64,000 nucleotides of DNA from JBBCJR01 sp037190805. Lineage in GTDB: Bacteria > Pseudomonadota > Alphaproteobacteria > Sphingomonadales > Sphingomonadaceae. The notes beneath the pieces were generated by a model, which searched no databases, was not told the origin of the DNA, and saw only the letters and a program-made list of their open reading frames with translations. The stretch is taken from the NCBI GenBank assembly GCA_037190805.1, contig JBBCJR010000010.1, positions 69,236 to 133,235 of the forward strand. The letters are read 5' to 3'. Made by a program: the position numbers and the translations under genes. This document shows, in pieces, positions 52,548 to 61,774 of the stretch. Numbering within the stretch: position 1 is the first letter of the stretch; every line of letters starts with the position of its first letter.

Positions 52548-53520
52548 ACTGGTTGGCGCTTATGATGATTGCAATCTGGGTGACGATCTTCTTCATATAA
52601 CCGGACACACATGGGCCGAAGACGGCACGCTTGACCGCCTCCTGGATGACCTGGACGCGCGCCACAAAGGAGCTTTTCGCGTCTATTTCGGAGGCACGCA
52701 ATTTTTCAGCTTCTCCCATAGGAAGTTCCGTTGGCTTCTCTATTTCATGGCAAAGGCGCCTGTTGTCTGGGCACGCGGGCAAATTCGCCGCCTTAAAAGG
52801 ATGCGCTCCACCGCGCTTTTCATCGGCGTTGGTCCGTTTAACAACCGCTTCGCCGAATTGCTGACCCGCTTTGAACTTTCCAACTGCGATGCTATTCTGT
52901 TTCGGGATGAAGACAGCTATCGCTGGGGGCGACAAAAGCTGAAGGGCGTGAGTCAGGGCTTCACGCGCGATCCCGTTTTTCTCAATCATGAGAAGCTCGG
53001 CCTTTGCCCGGCCTCAGGCGGCAAGGGTATGTGCTTCATCCCGCGGGACTGGCCAGCCCTTGGCGGCGAGGTGGAACGCACACTGCTCGGCCTCGCGCGG
53101 CATGCCGACGGGTCGGGGCGCGGCCGCGTCGCCATTTTTGGGAAGGATCCAAATTCGCTCCAGCTTGCGCAGCGATACTGTCCGGACTTAGCGATCCTGC
53201 AATACGCCGATTATGGACGGGATCGCTACCTGACCTATCTCGACGACAGCCTCGGCGCTTGCGATGTTGTTGTCACCATGCGATTCCATGGTGCCATTCT
53301 CGCACTATTACTCGGCAAGCGCGTCATCCTGATCAACATCGATCCGAAGTTTGATCAGTTGATTCAGGACTTCGGCTCCCTCGTAGGGGTCGTCCCGCCG
53401 GCCCCGCTTTCCGGTGAGCTCCTGATGCAGCAGGCTGAACGCCTGCGTGCCATTCCGGACTATGAGTCGCGGGTCGCCGCTATCACTTCATCCCTGACAC
53501 GCATGGGTATCGGCCGATGA
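52531..53520 (+). CDS. Polysaccharide pyruvyltransferase family protein (CsaB/WcaK-like)
   Basis: 329 residues from ATG 52531 (MTRQFELVGAYDD). The family adds pyruvate ketals from phosphoenolpyruvate to sugars. Seen: GAYDDCNLGDDLLHI near the N-terminus, FIGVGPFNN, FRDEDSYRW, and the C-terminal signature VVTMRFHGAILALLLGKRVILI. Known ManNAc pyruvyltransferases (CsaB) accompany TagA-like enzymes, as here. The target sugar cannot be proved from sequence. Overlaps the next gene by 4 bases. Confidence 0.88.
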   Translation: MTRQFELVGAYDDCNLGDDLLHITGHTWAEDGTLDRLLDDLDARHKGAFRVYFGGTQFFSFSHRKFRWLLYFMAKAPVVWARGQIRRLKRMRSTALFIGVGPFNNRFAELLTRFELSNCDAILFRDEDSYRWGRQKLKGVSQGFTRDPVFLNHEKLGLCPASGGKGMCFIPRDWPALGGEVERTLLGLARHADGSGRGRVAIFGKDPNSLQLAQRYCPDLAILQYADYGRDRYLTYLDDSLGACDVVVTMRFHGAILALLLGKRVILINIDPKFDQLIQDFGSLVGVVPPAPLSGELLMQQAERLRAIPDYESRVAAITSSLTRMGIGR

Positions 53521-54674
53521 CGGCAACACATGTTTATTTATTTCGGTCTTTCCATCTTCTCGGCGACTCGCGCGCCCAGAAGATGATTGCCGACTATGAG
53601 AGCCGGGGCTTCAAAATTACAAAGATCGTTTGGACACGGGGAGTCGACAAGCCGGTCAGCGCCGATACCATTGTCTATAATGCCAAAGGCTTGATTTCCG
53701 GAAGATTCCGGAATTTTTTCTATTTTTTATCTTGGCATTTCTTTATCGTGCGGCTGCTGATTGCCCACCGCAAACGTGTGTCGATCATTCATTGCATTGA
53801 TCTCGATACAGGCCTGGCCTGCGCGCCGATGGCGCGCCTGCTGGGCAAGGTGCTCGTTTATGACGGCTTCGACCATTTCGCGAGTTCGCGCGATCTCACC
53901 GGCATTGCCTATCGTATAGGACATATACTGGAGCGTTCCCTGTGTCGTTTTGCCGATCTGTGCATCCTGCCAGACAGTGCTCGCATAGCTCAATATGGTT
54001 TTCCAGATGCCATGGCGGCTAAGATTTGTATCATCGCGAATATGCCATCTCCAGTTGAGGCGCGTGCCATAGAACACTCCGCCGTCTCGGCGCCAATTGA
54101 GCATCTGACAGACGTCCCGTTGCACTTTTGCTACGTAGGCACACTCGAGCAGAAACACCGCGCCCTAGAATACATACCCTGGCTTTGTGCTCAGTTTGGA
54201 GATCATTTACGATTCACGGTTGCTGGCAACGGCGAACTGGAAAACTTTTTTCAGCAGGAGGCCGCAAAGCTGAACAACCTCGCATTTTTGGGTTATGTGT
54301 CTTATGAGCAAGGATTAAGATGCATGCAGGCGTCTGATGCGATCTATGGTGCTTATCTGCTCAGTTCACGAAATCACCATTATGCTGCTCCTAACAAGAT
54401 GTTTGAGCATCTTTTTCTTGGTAAACCACTCGTCACCAGTAGAGCGACGCCTGTCGCTGCTTTTGTCGCGCAGTATGGAACTGGTTATATCTTTGATGGT
54501 ACCTATCCTGATCTTGTCAGTCTTGTCAGTCGAATAACCAGGGTGGGCTGCGACAACATCGGCCTGCTCGCGCGACGGCTATGGCGGTCGACCTTCAGCG
54601 CCGTGCGCGAGCGTCAGGTAAGTTCTTTTTTCGACAAGCTGGTTGCCACAGCGCGACGACATGACCAGAATTGA
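53517..54674 (+). CDS. GT4-like glycosyltransferase
   Basis: 385 residues in two Rossmann-like halves, GT-B fold. N-terminal VYLFRSFHLLGDSRAQKMI; C-terminal donor half with HFCYVGTLEQKHRALEYIP, TVAGNGELENFFQQEA, FLGYVSYEQGLRCMQASDAIYG and the PNKMFEHLFLGKPLV pattern of GT4 transferases (in place of the usual EAxxxGxP). It lies inside the island operon. Donor sugar unknown; it probably adds one residue to the lipid-linked repeat. Confidence 0.85.
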   Translation: MTATHVYLFRSFHLLGDSRAQKMIADYESRGFKITKIVWTRGVDKPVSADTIVYNAKGLISGRFRNFFYFLSWHFFIVRLLIAHRKRVSIIHCIDLDTGLACAPMARLLGKVLVYDGFDHFASSRDLTGIAYRIGHILERSLCRFADLCILPDSARIAQYGFPDAMAAKICIIANMPSPVEARAIEHSAVSAPIEHLTDVPLHFCYVGTLEQKHRALEYIPWLCAQFGDHLRFTVAGNGELENFFQQEAAKLNNLAFLGYVSYEQGLRCMQASDAIYGAYLLSSRNHHYAAPNKMFEHLFLGKPLVTSRATPVAAFVAQYGTGYIFDGTYPDLVSLVSRITRVGCDNIGLLARRLWRSTFSAVRERQVSSFFDKLVATARRHDQN

Positions 54675-54722
54675 TGTTTTCTGGAAGCTTGATCAGAGCC
54701 TCCCATAATTGACGTGGATTCG

Positions 54723-55271
54723 ATGAACAAAATATCGGAGGGCATCCTCTCGCGCCTGCTCGACCATATTCCGCAACCGGGCAAAATGCTCGAGGTGGGA
54801 TCAGGATCGGGCCACATTTCCGTTGAGTTGGCACGACGCCGGCCGAACGTGTCAATTACCCTGAACGAAATCAAATTATCTCGCCTCGCTCTCAGCGTGA
54901 TCAACGCCTGGCGAAGAGGCGTTTTCCCGCGCATCGCACCGGGTAACATCACGAGAAAAAATTTGAGACGTCGGTACGATCTCGTGTGGAGTTCCGGCCT
55001 GATCCAATGCTTCCCACCCCATGAGCATGCCGATTTCGTCCAACGGCTTTCTTCATTAGGAAGAAAAACCCTGCTCGTTTTTCCGGATGTCATCGAAAAG
55101 CAAATCGCAGTCGGAAGGACGGACGCGGAGGCTCGTTTGGGAGATGAGGGCTGCCTGGAATATCCGGTGCGGGACGAATCTCTGGGAAACAACGTCATTG
55201 AACGTGGGGTCATAGATAATTCACTTGAAATGCTTGGCTTTCGGCTCCTGTATGTCATCATTGAAGCTTAG
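54723..55271 (+). CDS. Class I SAM-dependent methyltransferase
   Basis: 182 residues from ATG 54723; GTG 54714 is in frame and possible. Motif I MLEVGSGSGHISVELA (about 25-40), an acidic end of strand 2 (LNEIKLSRLAL), and LVWSSGLIQCFPPHEHADFV for motif IV. It probably methylates a sugar hydroxyl of the polysaccharide. Its end overlaps the Wzx-like gene start by 20 bases. C-terminal FRLLYVIIEA completes the fold. Confidence 0.85.
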   Translation: MNKISEGILSRLLDHIPQPGKMLEVGSGSGHISVELARRRPNVSITLNEIKLSRLALSVINAWRRGVFPRIAPGNITRKNLRRRYDLVWSSGLIQCFPPHEHADFVQRLSSLGRKTLLVFPDVIEKQIAVGRTDAEARLGDEGCLEYPVRDESLGNNVIERGVIDNSLEMLGFRLLYVIIEA

Positions 55272-56487
55272 AAGATTTTTTCTCGCGGTTCTGGTCCAGC
55301 TATTCTCGCTTGGCGCGCTTTTTCTTTTCTTCATTGTGCTTCAAAAAAAGCTACCAGCGGCGGAAGTCGAGATCGTGATGATCTTCACATCTTTCGCGAT
55401 TTTGTTCACCTGTGCGATGAACCTGGGCGGAGAATATCGCTTTCTGGCAAACTCCGCAGCTGGCCTGACGAGTCTGAGCGCCGCCCTGCCGCCGCCCCGC
55501 ATAATGTATTATGGCGGGGTAGCGGTGCTGGGTGTTTTCCTGACGGCGCTGTTCGGCGGCCACCTGATCGCACAACACCCGCTCTTCTCCACAGCCGCGC
55601 TGATCTGCTATTTCCTGTCACAGATCGTCTTTAATCATCTGAGTTTTCTGCTTGTCGCACGGCACAGGAACCACCGGCTGCTTCTCATCAATTTGATCGG
55701 AGCCGTCACGATGGTTGTGCCGCTCTGGCTGGTAAACAACTTGCAGCTCCCTGTCGTGCTGATGACCATGGCCGGTTCGGCCTTTATCAAGGTGTCGCTG
55801 CTGTCCTATGATTTGTGGTCCAATCCGGTGGATTGCGTCAGGGCCCCACTAGAGGCGCGGAACGACACCGACAGAATCTTCGTTCGCAGATATTTCGTTG
55901 CTTCAATTGGGACGCCTATTGGCTATCTGATTGCATTCTTCTCAAACAGCGCAATCGCCATTCATCACAGCACGGCCGAGACGGTGGCAATCCTGTTGTC
56001 CTATCGAGTTCTTAATCAGGCGCTTACCTTCTCGACAGCCATTGTCTCACCGATTTTCTACCGATATGCTGTCGCGGAACGACGCGACCTTGGTGCGGCC
56101 TTCAAATGGCTGTTACCGGCGGGCGGGGTTTCTATCGCCCTTCCTTATGTTTTTGTCGTCGTCATGCCGCCCGGTCAGTGGGCCATCGCCAAAATCTTCC
56201 TGACCGTGTCAGTCGAGCATGCAACTTATATTCTGTTCTGGCTGCTGCCAGCGTTGCTGGGCGGGATGGTGACAGGCGTTTTTTTTCATTCCTTCGTTGC
56301 CATTGGTGGCGTCGCGGCTCGTAATGCCCTGCTCGGTATCCGCTTGCTGCTAGTTTTCGCCATTTGCGGTCTTGGATTGGCGGGGGTGAAAATCCGTGTA
56401 TTTGAAGCGCTTGTGGTTATCGACACGCTCATAGCAGGCGCGTACGCAGTCCTCCTCTTGCGACGGATATCCTCCCCCGCACAATGA
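55252..56487 (+). CDS. Wzx-like oligosaccharide flippase
   Basis: 411 residues from ATG 55252 (MSSLKLRRF). About twelve hydrophobic segments arranged as in MOP-superfamily flippases, with a charged loop around residue 205 (RNDTDRIFVRRYFVA) in the middle. It probably flips the undecaprenyl-linked repeat to the periplasm for the Wzy-like polymerase. Sequence similarity to named Wzx cannot be shown here, but topology, position and cluster content support it. Followed by a methyltransferase gene sharing its stop region. Confidence 0.75.
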   Translation: MSSLKLRRFFLAVLVQLFSLGALFLFFIVLQKKLPAAEVEIVMIFTSFAILFTCAMNLGGEYRFLANSAAGLTSLSAALPPPRIMYYGGVAVLGVFLTALFGGHLIAQHPLFSTAALICYFLSQIVFNHLSFLLVARHRNHRLLLINLIGAVTMVVPLWLVNNLQLPVVLMTMAGSAFIKVSLLSYDLWSNPVDCVRAPLEARNDTDRIFVRRYFVASIGTPIGYLIAFFSNSAIAIHHSTAETVAILLSYRVLNQALTFSTAIVSPIFYRYAVAERRDLGAAFKWLLPAGGVSIALPYVFVVVMPPGQWAIAKIFLTVSVEHATYILFWLLPALLGGMVTGVFFHSFVAIGGVAARNALLGIRLLLVFAICGLGLAGVKIRVFEALVVIDTLIAGAYAVLLLRRISSPAQ

Positions 56488-57288
56488 ATGGGCAGACCAG
56501 GTATGATAGAGAAGTACCAGAACTATACCGAGTTTAAGCAGGATATTTGGTCGTCCGTGCGCCAGCTAGGCCGCCACGACCCCCGGATGAAAGGCTTTCG
56601 ACAGTTCCGGCGTATCCACGCCGCCCCCGTTACCGTTGTTGATCTGGGCTGTGGTGACGGTTCTTTCCTGCGAACCTTGCCCCTTTCCCAGGCGCATCAC
56701 CGGATTGGCGTCGATTTTTCCTGGAAGAATCAGGCATCGCCGGGAATCGAGTTCCACAATGGCGATGTATTTGAAATCATTGAGGAGATCGAGATCGAAG
56801 GAGATGTCCTGTTTACATGCTTCGACTTTCTCGAGCATCTTAAGTATGATGATATAGTGAGGATGTTGAGCGTAATCGTCCGCCGTTTTTCGAGCAGTCG
56901 GAACCTGTATATTCTGATCCGATCCCCTAACACCGTATCGCCATTTTCCTTGTTTGGGCAGGAAGGCGATCTGACCCATGAGTCGCGCCTCTGCATCATG
57001 CGTATGGAACAACTTGTCAGTTTAGCGAGCATAGAATATTCTCGGATATTCTGTAGCGGTTCTCGTTATTTTGACTGGCGAAATTTAAAAAGACTCCCCT
57101 TCGCGCTGTTCTCCTCGTTCAGCATGTTTCTTTTCCGGATGACGATGCTCGGCCTTGGTTGCCGGGATGCCGCATCGTATTATCCAGCATTCATGCTGTG
57201 CCTAAAACTACACCCGCAGCCGATATTGGCCAGGCGTGCCGCACGTCCCGCGCCATCTGGTGGCTACCGCACCATGGGTTCTCCATGA
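56488..57288 (+). CDS. Class I SAM-dependent methyltransferase with probably chimeric C-terminus
   Basis: 266 residues; ATG 56503 is an alternative start. Motif I VVDLGCGDGSFLRTLP (about 50-65) and FTCFDFLEHLKYDDIVRML (about 110-128) mark a methyltransferase. The last 30 or so residues (after LCLKLH) are encoded by DNA antisense to the IS3 remnant at 57190-57400, so the native tail has likely been replaced when the element arrived or was deleted. Function may still be intact, since the Rossmann core is complete. Confidence 0.75.
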   Translation: MGRPGMIEKYQNYTEFKQDIWSSVRQLGRHDPRMKGFRQFRRIHAAPVTVVDLGCGDGSFLRTLPLSQAHHRIGVDFSWKNQASPGIEFHNGDVFEIIEEIEIEGDVLFTCFDFLEHLKYDDIVRMLSVIVRRFSSSRNLYILIRSPNTVSPFSLFGQEGDLTHESRLCIMRMEQLVSLASIEYSRIFCSGSRYFDWRNLKRLPFALFSSFSMFLFRMTMLGLGCRDAASYYPAFMLCLKLHPQPILARRAARPAPSGGYRTMGSP

Positions 57289-57400
57289 ACGTCTCGTCGA
57301 TCGCTGTCATCAGCGCCAGCGTCTCATCCGCTTCCGGCACTGGCGCATATAGTTGCAGGGCCTGCAACTGATGTGTGGCAGACGGCGCTGTGCCGAGATC
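57190..57400 (-). pseudogene. Decayed IS3-family transposase (orfB) fragment
   Basis: Minus-strand reading gives QLYAPVPEADETLALMTAID then ETFMENPWCGSHQMAR, matching the region of IS3-type OrfB around LALMRLIDE...PWYGSRQMAR. The frame then drifts into unrelated sequence and stops at the end of the neighbouring methyltransferase gene. No DDE catalytic segment is present. It marks the right edge of the island. Confidence 0.6.
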
Positions 57401-57908
57401 GAAGGCGGTGGTGAGCTGATTCGCCCGCGGTCCACGCTCATCGACCGAAGGTTTGGCTAAAAATCTGTTCGAGGACCAGTTGTCCGATTTTAGCGTGGAA
57501 CCGCCAACGCCGCCAGCGTCAGATCACCAGGATAGCCTTGCGCGCCATCTTGACCGTGAAATCCGCGCCGCAGCGCTCCCCCGTCGCCTTCATTCCCGTA
57601 GCAATCCATCAGGCCTGGAAGCAGCTTAACGCCCTGCCCAGATTTCCGGCACTACCTCAGAGTCCGGAACAGTTCCGCCAGATCGATCTCGCATCGGCGA
57701 TCACCCGTGCTCTGGCCTGCTTTCCAGTTCCGCACTGACCATCCCGATCCGTTTCAGCCATTTCTTCGTGACTGAGGCGTGTAGCATAGCGCAACCTGCA
57801 TGCAGGTCGGCCCAGAATTCCGGATGGCCATCGAGTGCCACATGGCGAAGATGTTGGCATAAATAAAGCTGCGGGCCCAGCTCTGGTCATATCCGCAACT
57901 GCAGTCAT
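57401..57908. other. Intergenic remnant region between IS3 fragment and tRNA-Ala
   Basis: About 500 bases with no intact gene. Short frames on both strands lack ribosome sites and motifs. The area next to the IS3 fragment probably contains more element-derived DNA, since segments read LKRIGMVSAELESR on the minus strand, but I cannot name a family. Confidence 0.5.
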
Positions 57909-57984
<76 letters not shown>

Positions 57985-58083
57985 GAAATCCAACGCTCGC
58001 CGGCTGGGGCCGGCGACAGGGGGCGGCTCTTACGTCAGGTCCGCCCCGCTTGCAACCCTCTCTTTAAAACCCTTTGGCGGGGG

Positions 58084-58395
58084 TCAACCTTCGTCCTCGT
58101 CGGCCGATGTCGAGAGGCCGAGATCGTCGTCGCCGCCGATGTCGACATCTTCCTTCTCGCCGTCCTCTTCCTCGTCGAGGTCCAGATCCTCGGCGTCGAG
58201 ATCGCTGTCGTTGCCCTTGGGATTCTCTTCGGCCTTCTGGGTCTCGAACGGCAGCGGCTGCTTCGATTTCAGGATCGGCTCGGGCATCCAGGCATTGCCG
58301 CAGGCGATGCAGGTAACCGGGTCCTCGGTGCCCAGATCATAGAAGCGGGTGCCGCACTTCGGGCAGGCGCGCTTCGTGCCCCATTCAGGCTTCAC
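58084..58395 (-). CDS. TIGR02300-family zinc-ribbon protein
   Basis: 103 residues from GTG 58395 (VKPEWGTKRACPKCGTRFYDLG); GTG 58398 is equally possible. Two CxxC pairs (CPKCG and CIACG) make a small zinc ribbon, followed by a long acidic tail (EDLDLDEEEDGEKEDVD). The family is common in alphaproteobacteria and its function is unknown. It reads alone between tRNA-Ala and the epimerase gene. Confidence 0.9.
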   Translation of the reverse strand: MKPEWGTKRACPKCGTRFYDLGTEDPVTCIACGNAWMPEPILKSKQPLPFETQKAEENPKGNDSDLDAEDLDLDEEEDGEKEDVDIGGDDDLGLSTSADEDEG

Positions 58396-58483
58396 CACCG
58401 GCGGAATCTCCAAACAGAAAGGGCGGGCCGCCGCGAGGGACAGCCCGGAATGGGGGGCGTCTGCCATAGGCCGGGGGGCGCTG

Positions 58484-59620
58484 TCAAAAACTTGTCGTGC
58501 CAGCCGGAGGCTGGGCGAGCAGGATATTGGCTATGCGTCGCGCGGCGTGGCCGTCGCCGAACGGATTGGAGGTCGCGCGCATTGCCGCGTGCTGGGCGGG
58601 TTCGTCCAGCAATCCGCGCAGGGCCGCCCCCAGCTCCCGACCGTTACGACCCACCAGCCGGGCGGTGCCGGCGGCGATCGCCTCGCGCCGCTCGCTTTCG
58701 TCGCGCGTGACGAGCACGGGGACGCCAAAGGCCGGCGCCTCTTCCTGTACTCCGCCCGAATCGGTGATGATGAGGTGGGCGCGGCGGAGCAGCCAGACGA
58801 AGGCGGCGTAGTCGAGTGGCGGCAGCAGATGAACATTGGCTCGCCCCATCAGCGGGGCCAGCGCTGCGCCCACGGCCGGATTGGGGTGGACCGGCCAGAC
58901 GACGTCGACGTCGTCACGCGCCGTCTCTCGGGCGATGATCGAGGCGACATGCGCAAGGTCCTGGTCCAGCGCCTCGCGGCGATGGCCTGTGATGAGGATC
59001 AGCCGCCGGCCCGGCGCGAGCATGGCGAAGCGCCGCGCGAGATCGACGTCGAGACCGGGCACGTCGTTCAAGCTGGCGCTGGTCAGGCGCAGGGCATCGA
59101 CCACGGTGTTGCCGGTGACATGGATCGTCCGCCCCGCGACGCCCGTGCGCCGGAGATTGTCGGCCGCGTCGTCGGTGGGCGCGAAATGCAGGTCGGCCAG
59201 GGCGGTGATCATCCGCCGATAGCCTTCCTCGGGAAAGGGTGCGGCGAGGCTGCCGGTCCTGAGGCCAGCTTCGACATGGGCGACCGGAATACCGGCGTGG
59301 AAGGCGGCGAGCGCGCCGGCAAAGGCGCTGGCGGTGTCGCCCTGCACCACCACCCGGTCGGGGCGTCGCTGGTCGAACAGCGCCGTGATCGCTGCGGTGG
59401 CGGCGGCGACGAGAGTGCCGGGCGCCTGCCCCGCACGCATGAGCGCGAGATCATGATCGGGCGCGATCCCGAACAGCGCTAGGACCTCACTGGCCAGCGC
59501 TCCATGCTGGCCGGTGATGCAGAGGCCGTGATGCGTGCCTGTCCGGCCGGCGAGTTCCAAGATCAAGGGCGCCAGCTTGATTGCCTCGGGCCGGGTGCCG
59601 AGAATCGTCAGGATCCGCAT
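58484..59620 (-). CDS. wecB: UDP-N-acetylglucosamine 2-epimerase-like protein, second copy
   Basis: 378 residues. GTRPEAIKLAP, QGDTASAFAGALAAF (Asp), HVEAGLRTGS (Glu), PFPEEGYRR (Glu), GHRREALDQD (His) and DSGGVQEEAPAFG keep all known WecB catalytic residues, but the flanking sequence diverges from the island copy at 47.6 kb. It lacks the usual QGLTEIT segment (reads RAGQAPGTLV). It lies outside the island in GC-rich core DNA, so it is the native copy or serves a different polymer. Convergent/divergent neighbours: TIGR02300-type gene and aroA. Confidence 0.9.
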   Translation of the reverse strand: MRILTILGTRPEAIKLAPLILELAGRTGTHHGLCITGQHGALASEVLALFGIAPDHDLALMRAGQAPGTLVAAATAAITALFDQRRPDRVVVQGDTASAFAGALAAFHAGIPVAHVEAGLRTGSLAAPFPEEGYRRMITALADLHFAPTDDAADNLRRTGVAGRTIHVTGNTVVDALRLTSASLNDVPGLDVDLARRFAMLAPGRRLILITGHRREALDQDLAHVASIIARETARDDVDVVWPVHPNPAVGAALAPLMGRANVHLLPPLDYAAFVWLLRRAHLIITDSGGVQEEAPAFGVPVLVTRDESERREAIAAGTARLVGRNGRELGAALRGLLDEPAQHAAMRATSNPFGDGHAARRIANILLAQPPAGTTSF

Positions 59621-59777
59621 GCGACGCTACTCTCCCCCGCCGCGGGCGCGACTGGCGCACCACCGGGCTCATTCGATACCCTAGTGCCGTTTCGAGAAAG
59701 CGGAACCCGGTAAGACCTTCGCAACGACGAGTCAGCCGCTTGCCAGTCAGTGCGGGCGATGCCACAGCCACGTTCCG

Positions 59778-61145
59778 ATGAAAGAGGCAGCTATTCCCGC
59801 CGTTCCCGTCGGCTTCCGCGCGCCCGGTCCCCTGACGGGGCGGGTGACGGTGCCGGGCGACAAGTCGATCAGTCACCGTGCGCTCATGCTCGGTGCGCTG
59901 GCGATCGGCGAGACGGTGATCGACGGCCTGCTGGAGGGCGAGGATGTCCATGCGACCGCAGCCGCGATGCGGGCCATGGGCGCCACGATCGACCGTCGTG
60001 TCGGGGCGGAGGGTATGCTGCGCTGGCATGTCCATGGCGTGGGCGTGGGCGGGTTGCTTCAGCCTTCCGGCGCACTGGGCATGGGCAATTCGGGTACGTC
60101 CACCCGGTTGCTGATGGGCCTGGTCGCCAGCCATCCGCTTGTCGCGACGTTTGTTGGCGATGCGTCGCTGTCGGCGCGGCCCATGGGGCGGGTGATCGAC
60201 CCCCTGTCGCTGATGGGCGCGGAGGCCGTGACCGCGCCCGGTGGGCGGCTGCCGCTGACCTTGCGCGGCGTCGCCCCGGCGGTGCCGATCGATTATCGGT
60301 TGCCGGTTGCCTCGGCGCAGGTGAAATCGGCGGTCCTGCTGGCCGGCCTCAACGCGCCCGGCATCACCCGCATCGTCGAGCCCGTGCCCACCCGTGACCA
60401 TAGCGAGCGCATGCTGACCGGCTTCGGGGCCGACCTGACGGTGGAAGACACCCCGGATGGCGGGCGCATCATCACCCTGCGCGGCGAAGCCGATTTGAGG
60501 CCTCAGGCGATTACCGTCCCCGGCGATCCGTCGTCGGCCGCCTTCCCGATCGTGGCCGCGCTGCTGGTGCCGGGCTCGACCGTGACGGTGGCCAATGTCG
60601 GCCTTAACCCCACGAGGACCGGGCTGTTCGAGGTGCTGGAGGCAATGGGCGCGGATCTGTCCTACGACAATCGTCGCCTGGTTGGCGGGGAGCCGGTGGC
60701 TGATATCACCGTTCGTCATTCCCGGCTGGAGGGGGTGGAGGTTTCGCCCGATATCGCACCCCGGATGATCGATGAGTTCCCAATCCTGTTCGTCGCCGCA
60801 GCCCTCGCCCGAGGTCGGACGGCGATGCGGGGGCTGGAGGAACTGCGGGTCAAGGAATCGGATCGGCTGGCGGTGATGGCGGCCGGGCTGCGGCGGATCG
60901 GCGCTCGAGTCGAGGAACGGGCGGATGGGCTCGTCATCGACGGCAGCGGCGGCGAGCCGCTGGTCGCGGACGAGGACGGCCCGGTCATTGCCGTGCGGCT
61001 GGATCATCGGATCGCGATGAGCTTCGCGATCGCCGGCCTTGTCACGCGGGGGCTGGTGCTGATCGACGACATGACGCCGGTGGCGACCAGCTTTCCCGGC
61101 TTTGAGGCATTGCTGACCGGCCTTGGCGCGGAGAGGGCGACATGA
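59778..61145 (+). CDS. aroA: 3-phosphoshikimate 1-carboxyvinyltransferase (EPSP synthase)
   Basis: 455 residues, sixth step of the shikimate pathway: PEP plus shikimate 3-phosphate to EPSP. Motifs: GDKSISHRALMLG (substrate Lys and Arg), GNSGTSTRLLMG, SAQVKSAVLLAGL, EPVPTRDHSERML, GDPSSAAFPIVAA, DEFPILFVAA, ELRVKESDRLAVMA and DHRIAMSFAIAGL. The arrangement fits the alphaproteobacterial (class II-like) enzymes. Overlaps cmk by 4 bases, the standard aroA-cmk-rpsA order. Confidence 0.97.
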   Translation: MKEAAIPAVPVGFRAPGPLTGRVTVPGDKSISHRALMLGALAIGETVIDGLLEGEDVHATAAAMRAMGATIDRRVGAEGMLRWHVHGVGVGGLLQPSGALGMGNSGTSTRLLMGLVASHPLVATFVGDASLSARPMGRVIDPLSLMGAEAVTAPGGRLPLTLRGVAPAVPIDYRLPVASAQVKSAVLLAGLNAPGITRIVEPVPTRDHSERMLTGFGADLTVEDTPDGGRIITLRGEADLRPQAITVPGDPSSAAFPIVAALLVPGSTVTVANVGLNPTRTGLFEVLEAMGADLSYDNRRLVGGEPVADITVRHSRLEGVEVSPDIAPRMIDEFPILFVAAALARGRTAMRGLEELRVKESDRLAVMAAGLRRIGARVEERADGLVIDGSGGEPLVADEDGPVIAVRLDHRIAMSFAIAGLVTRGLVLIDDMTPVATSFPGFEALLTGLGAERAT

Positions 61146-61774
61146 TCATCGCGGTCGACGGGCCGGCATCGTCGGGCAAGGGTACGATCGCCAGGGCGTT
61201 GGCCCGCCACTATGGCCTGCCACACCTCGATACCGGACTGCTCTATCGCGCGGTCGGGGCGGCGGTTCTGGCAGCTGGCGGAGACCCCGCCGATCCCGTC
61301 GCCGCCGAAGCGGCCACCGGCTTTCCCGATACGCTGCTGGACGATCCCGCGCTCAGGACCGAATCGGCCGGCGGGGCGGCGTCGATCGTCTCCGCCCATC
61401 CCGGCGTCCGGGCGGCGCTGCTGGCGCGGCAGCGCGCGTTCGCTCGCCAGCTGGGTGGGGCGGTGCTCGACGGCCGCGACATCGGCACGGTGATCGCACC
61501 TGGGGCCGACGCCAAGCTGTTCGTCACCGCAAGCCCGGAAATCCGCGCCCGGCGGCGCTATGCGGAGTTGATCGGGCGGGCCGAGGCGGTAGCTTACGAG
61601 ACCGTGCTCGCCGACATCCTCGCCCGCGACGCCCGCGATTCAAGCCGCGCGGCGGCGCCGCTTGTCCGTGCCCCCGACGCCACCTTGCTCGATACGGGCG
61701 ATTTGACTATAGACGCCGCCGTTCAGCGAGCGATTTCGCTTGTCGAGGCAAGGATCGGCTCCATCCTCTCCTGA
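61142..61774 (+). CDS. cmk: Cytidylate kinase
   Basis: 210 residues. Walker A GPASSGKGTIARALA near residue 7, a DTGLLYRAVG CMP-binding segment, GRDIGTVIAPGADAKLFVTASPEIRARRR with the LID arginines (landmarks), and TLLDTGDLTIDAAV. Converts CMP/dCMP to diphosphates using ATP. Standard position between aroA and rpsA. The gene is 4 bases coupled to aroA. Confidence 0.97.
   Translation: MIIAVDGPASSGKGTIARALARHYGLPHLDTGLLYRAVGAAVLAAGGDPADPVAAEAATGFPDTLLDDPALRTESAGGAASIVSAHPGVRAALLARQRAFARQLGGAVLDGRDIGTVIAPGADAKLFVTASPEIRARRRYAELIGRAEAVAYETVLADILARDARDSSRAAAPLVRAPDATLLDTGDLTIDAAVQRAISLVEARIGSILS

Noticed and set aside
57538..57738. Short plus-strand open frame near tRNA-Ala
   Set aside because: No motifs or ribosome site and it sits in the IS-derived debris beside the island edge.
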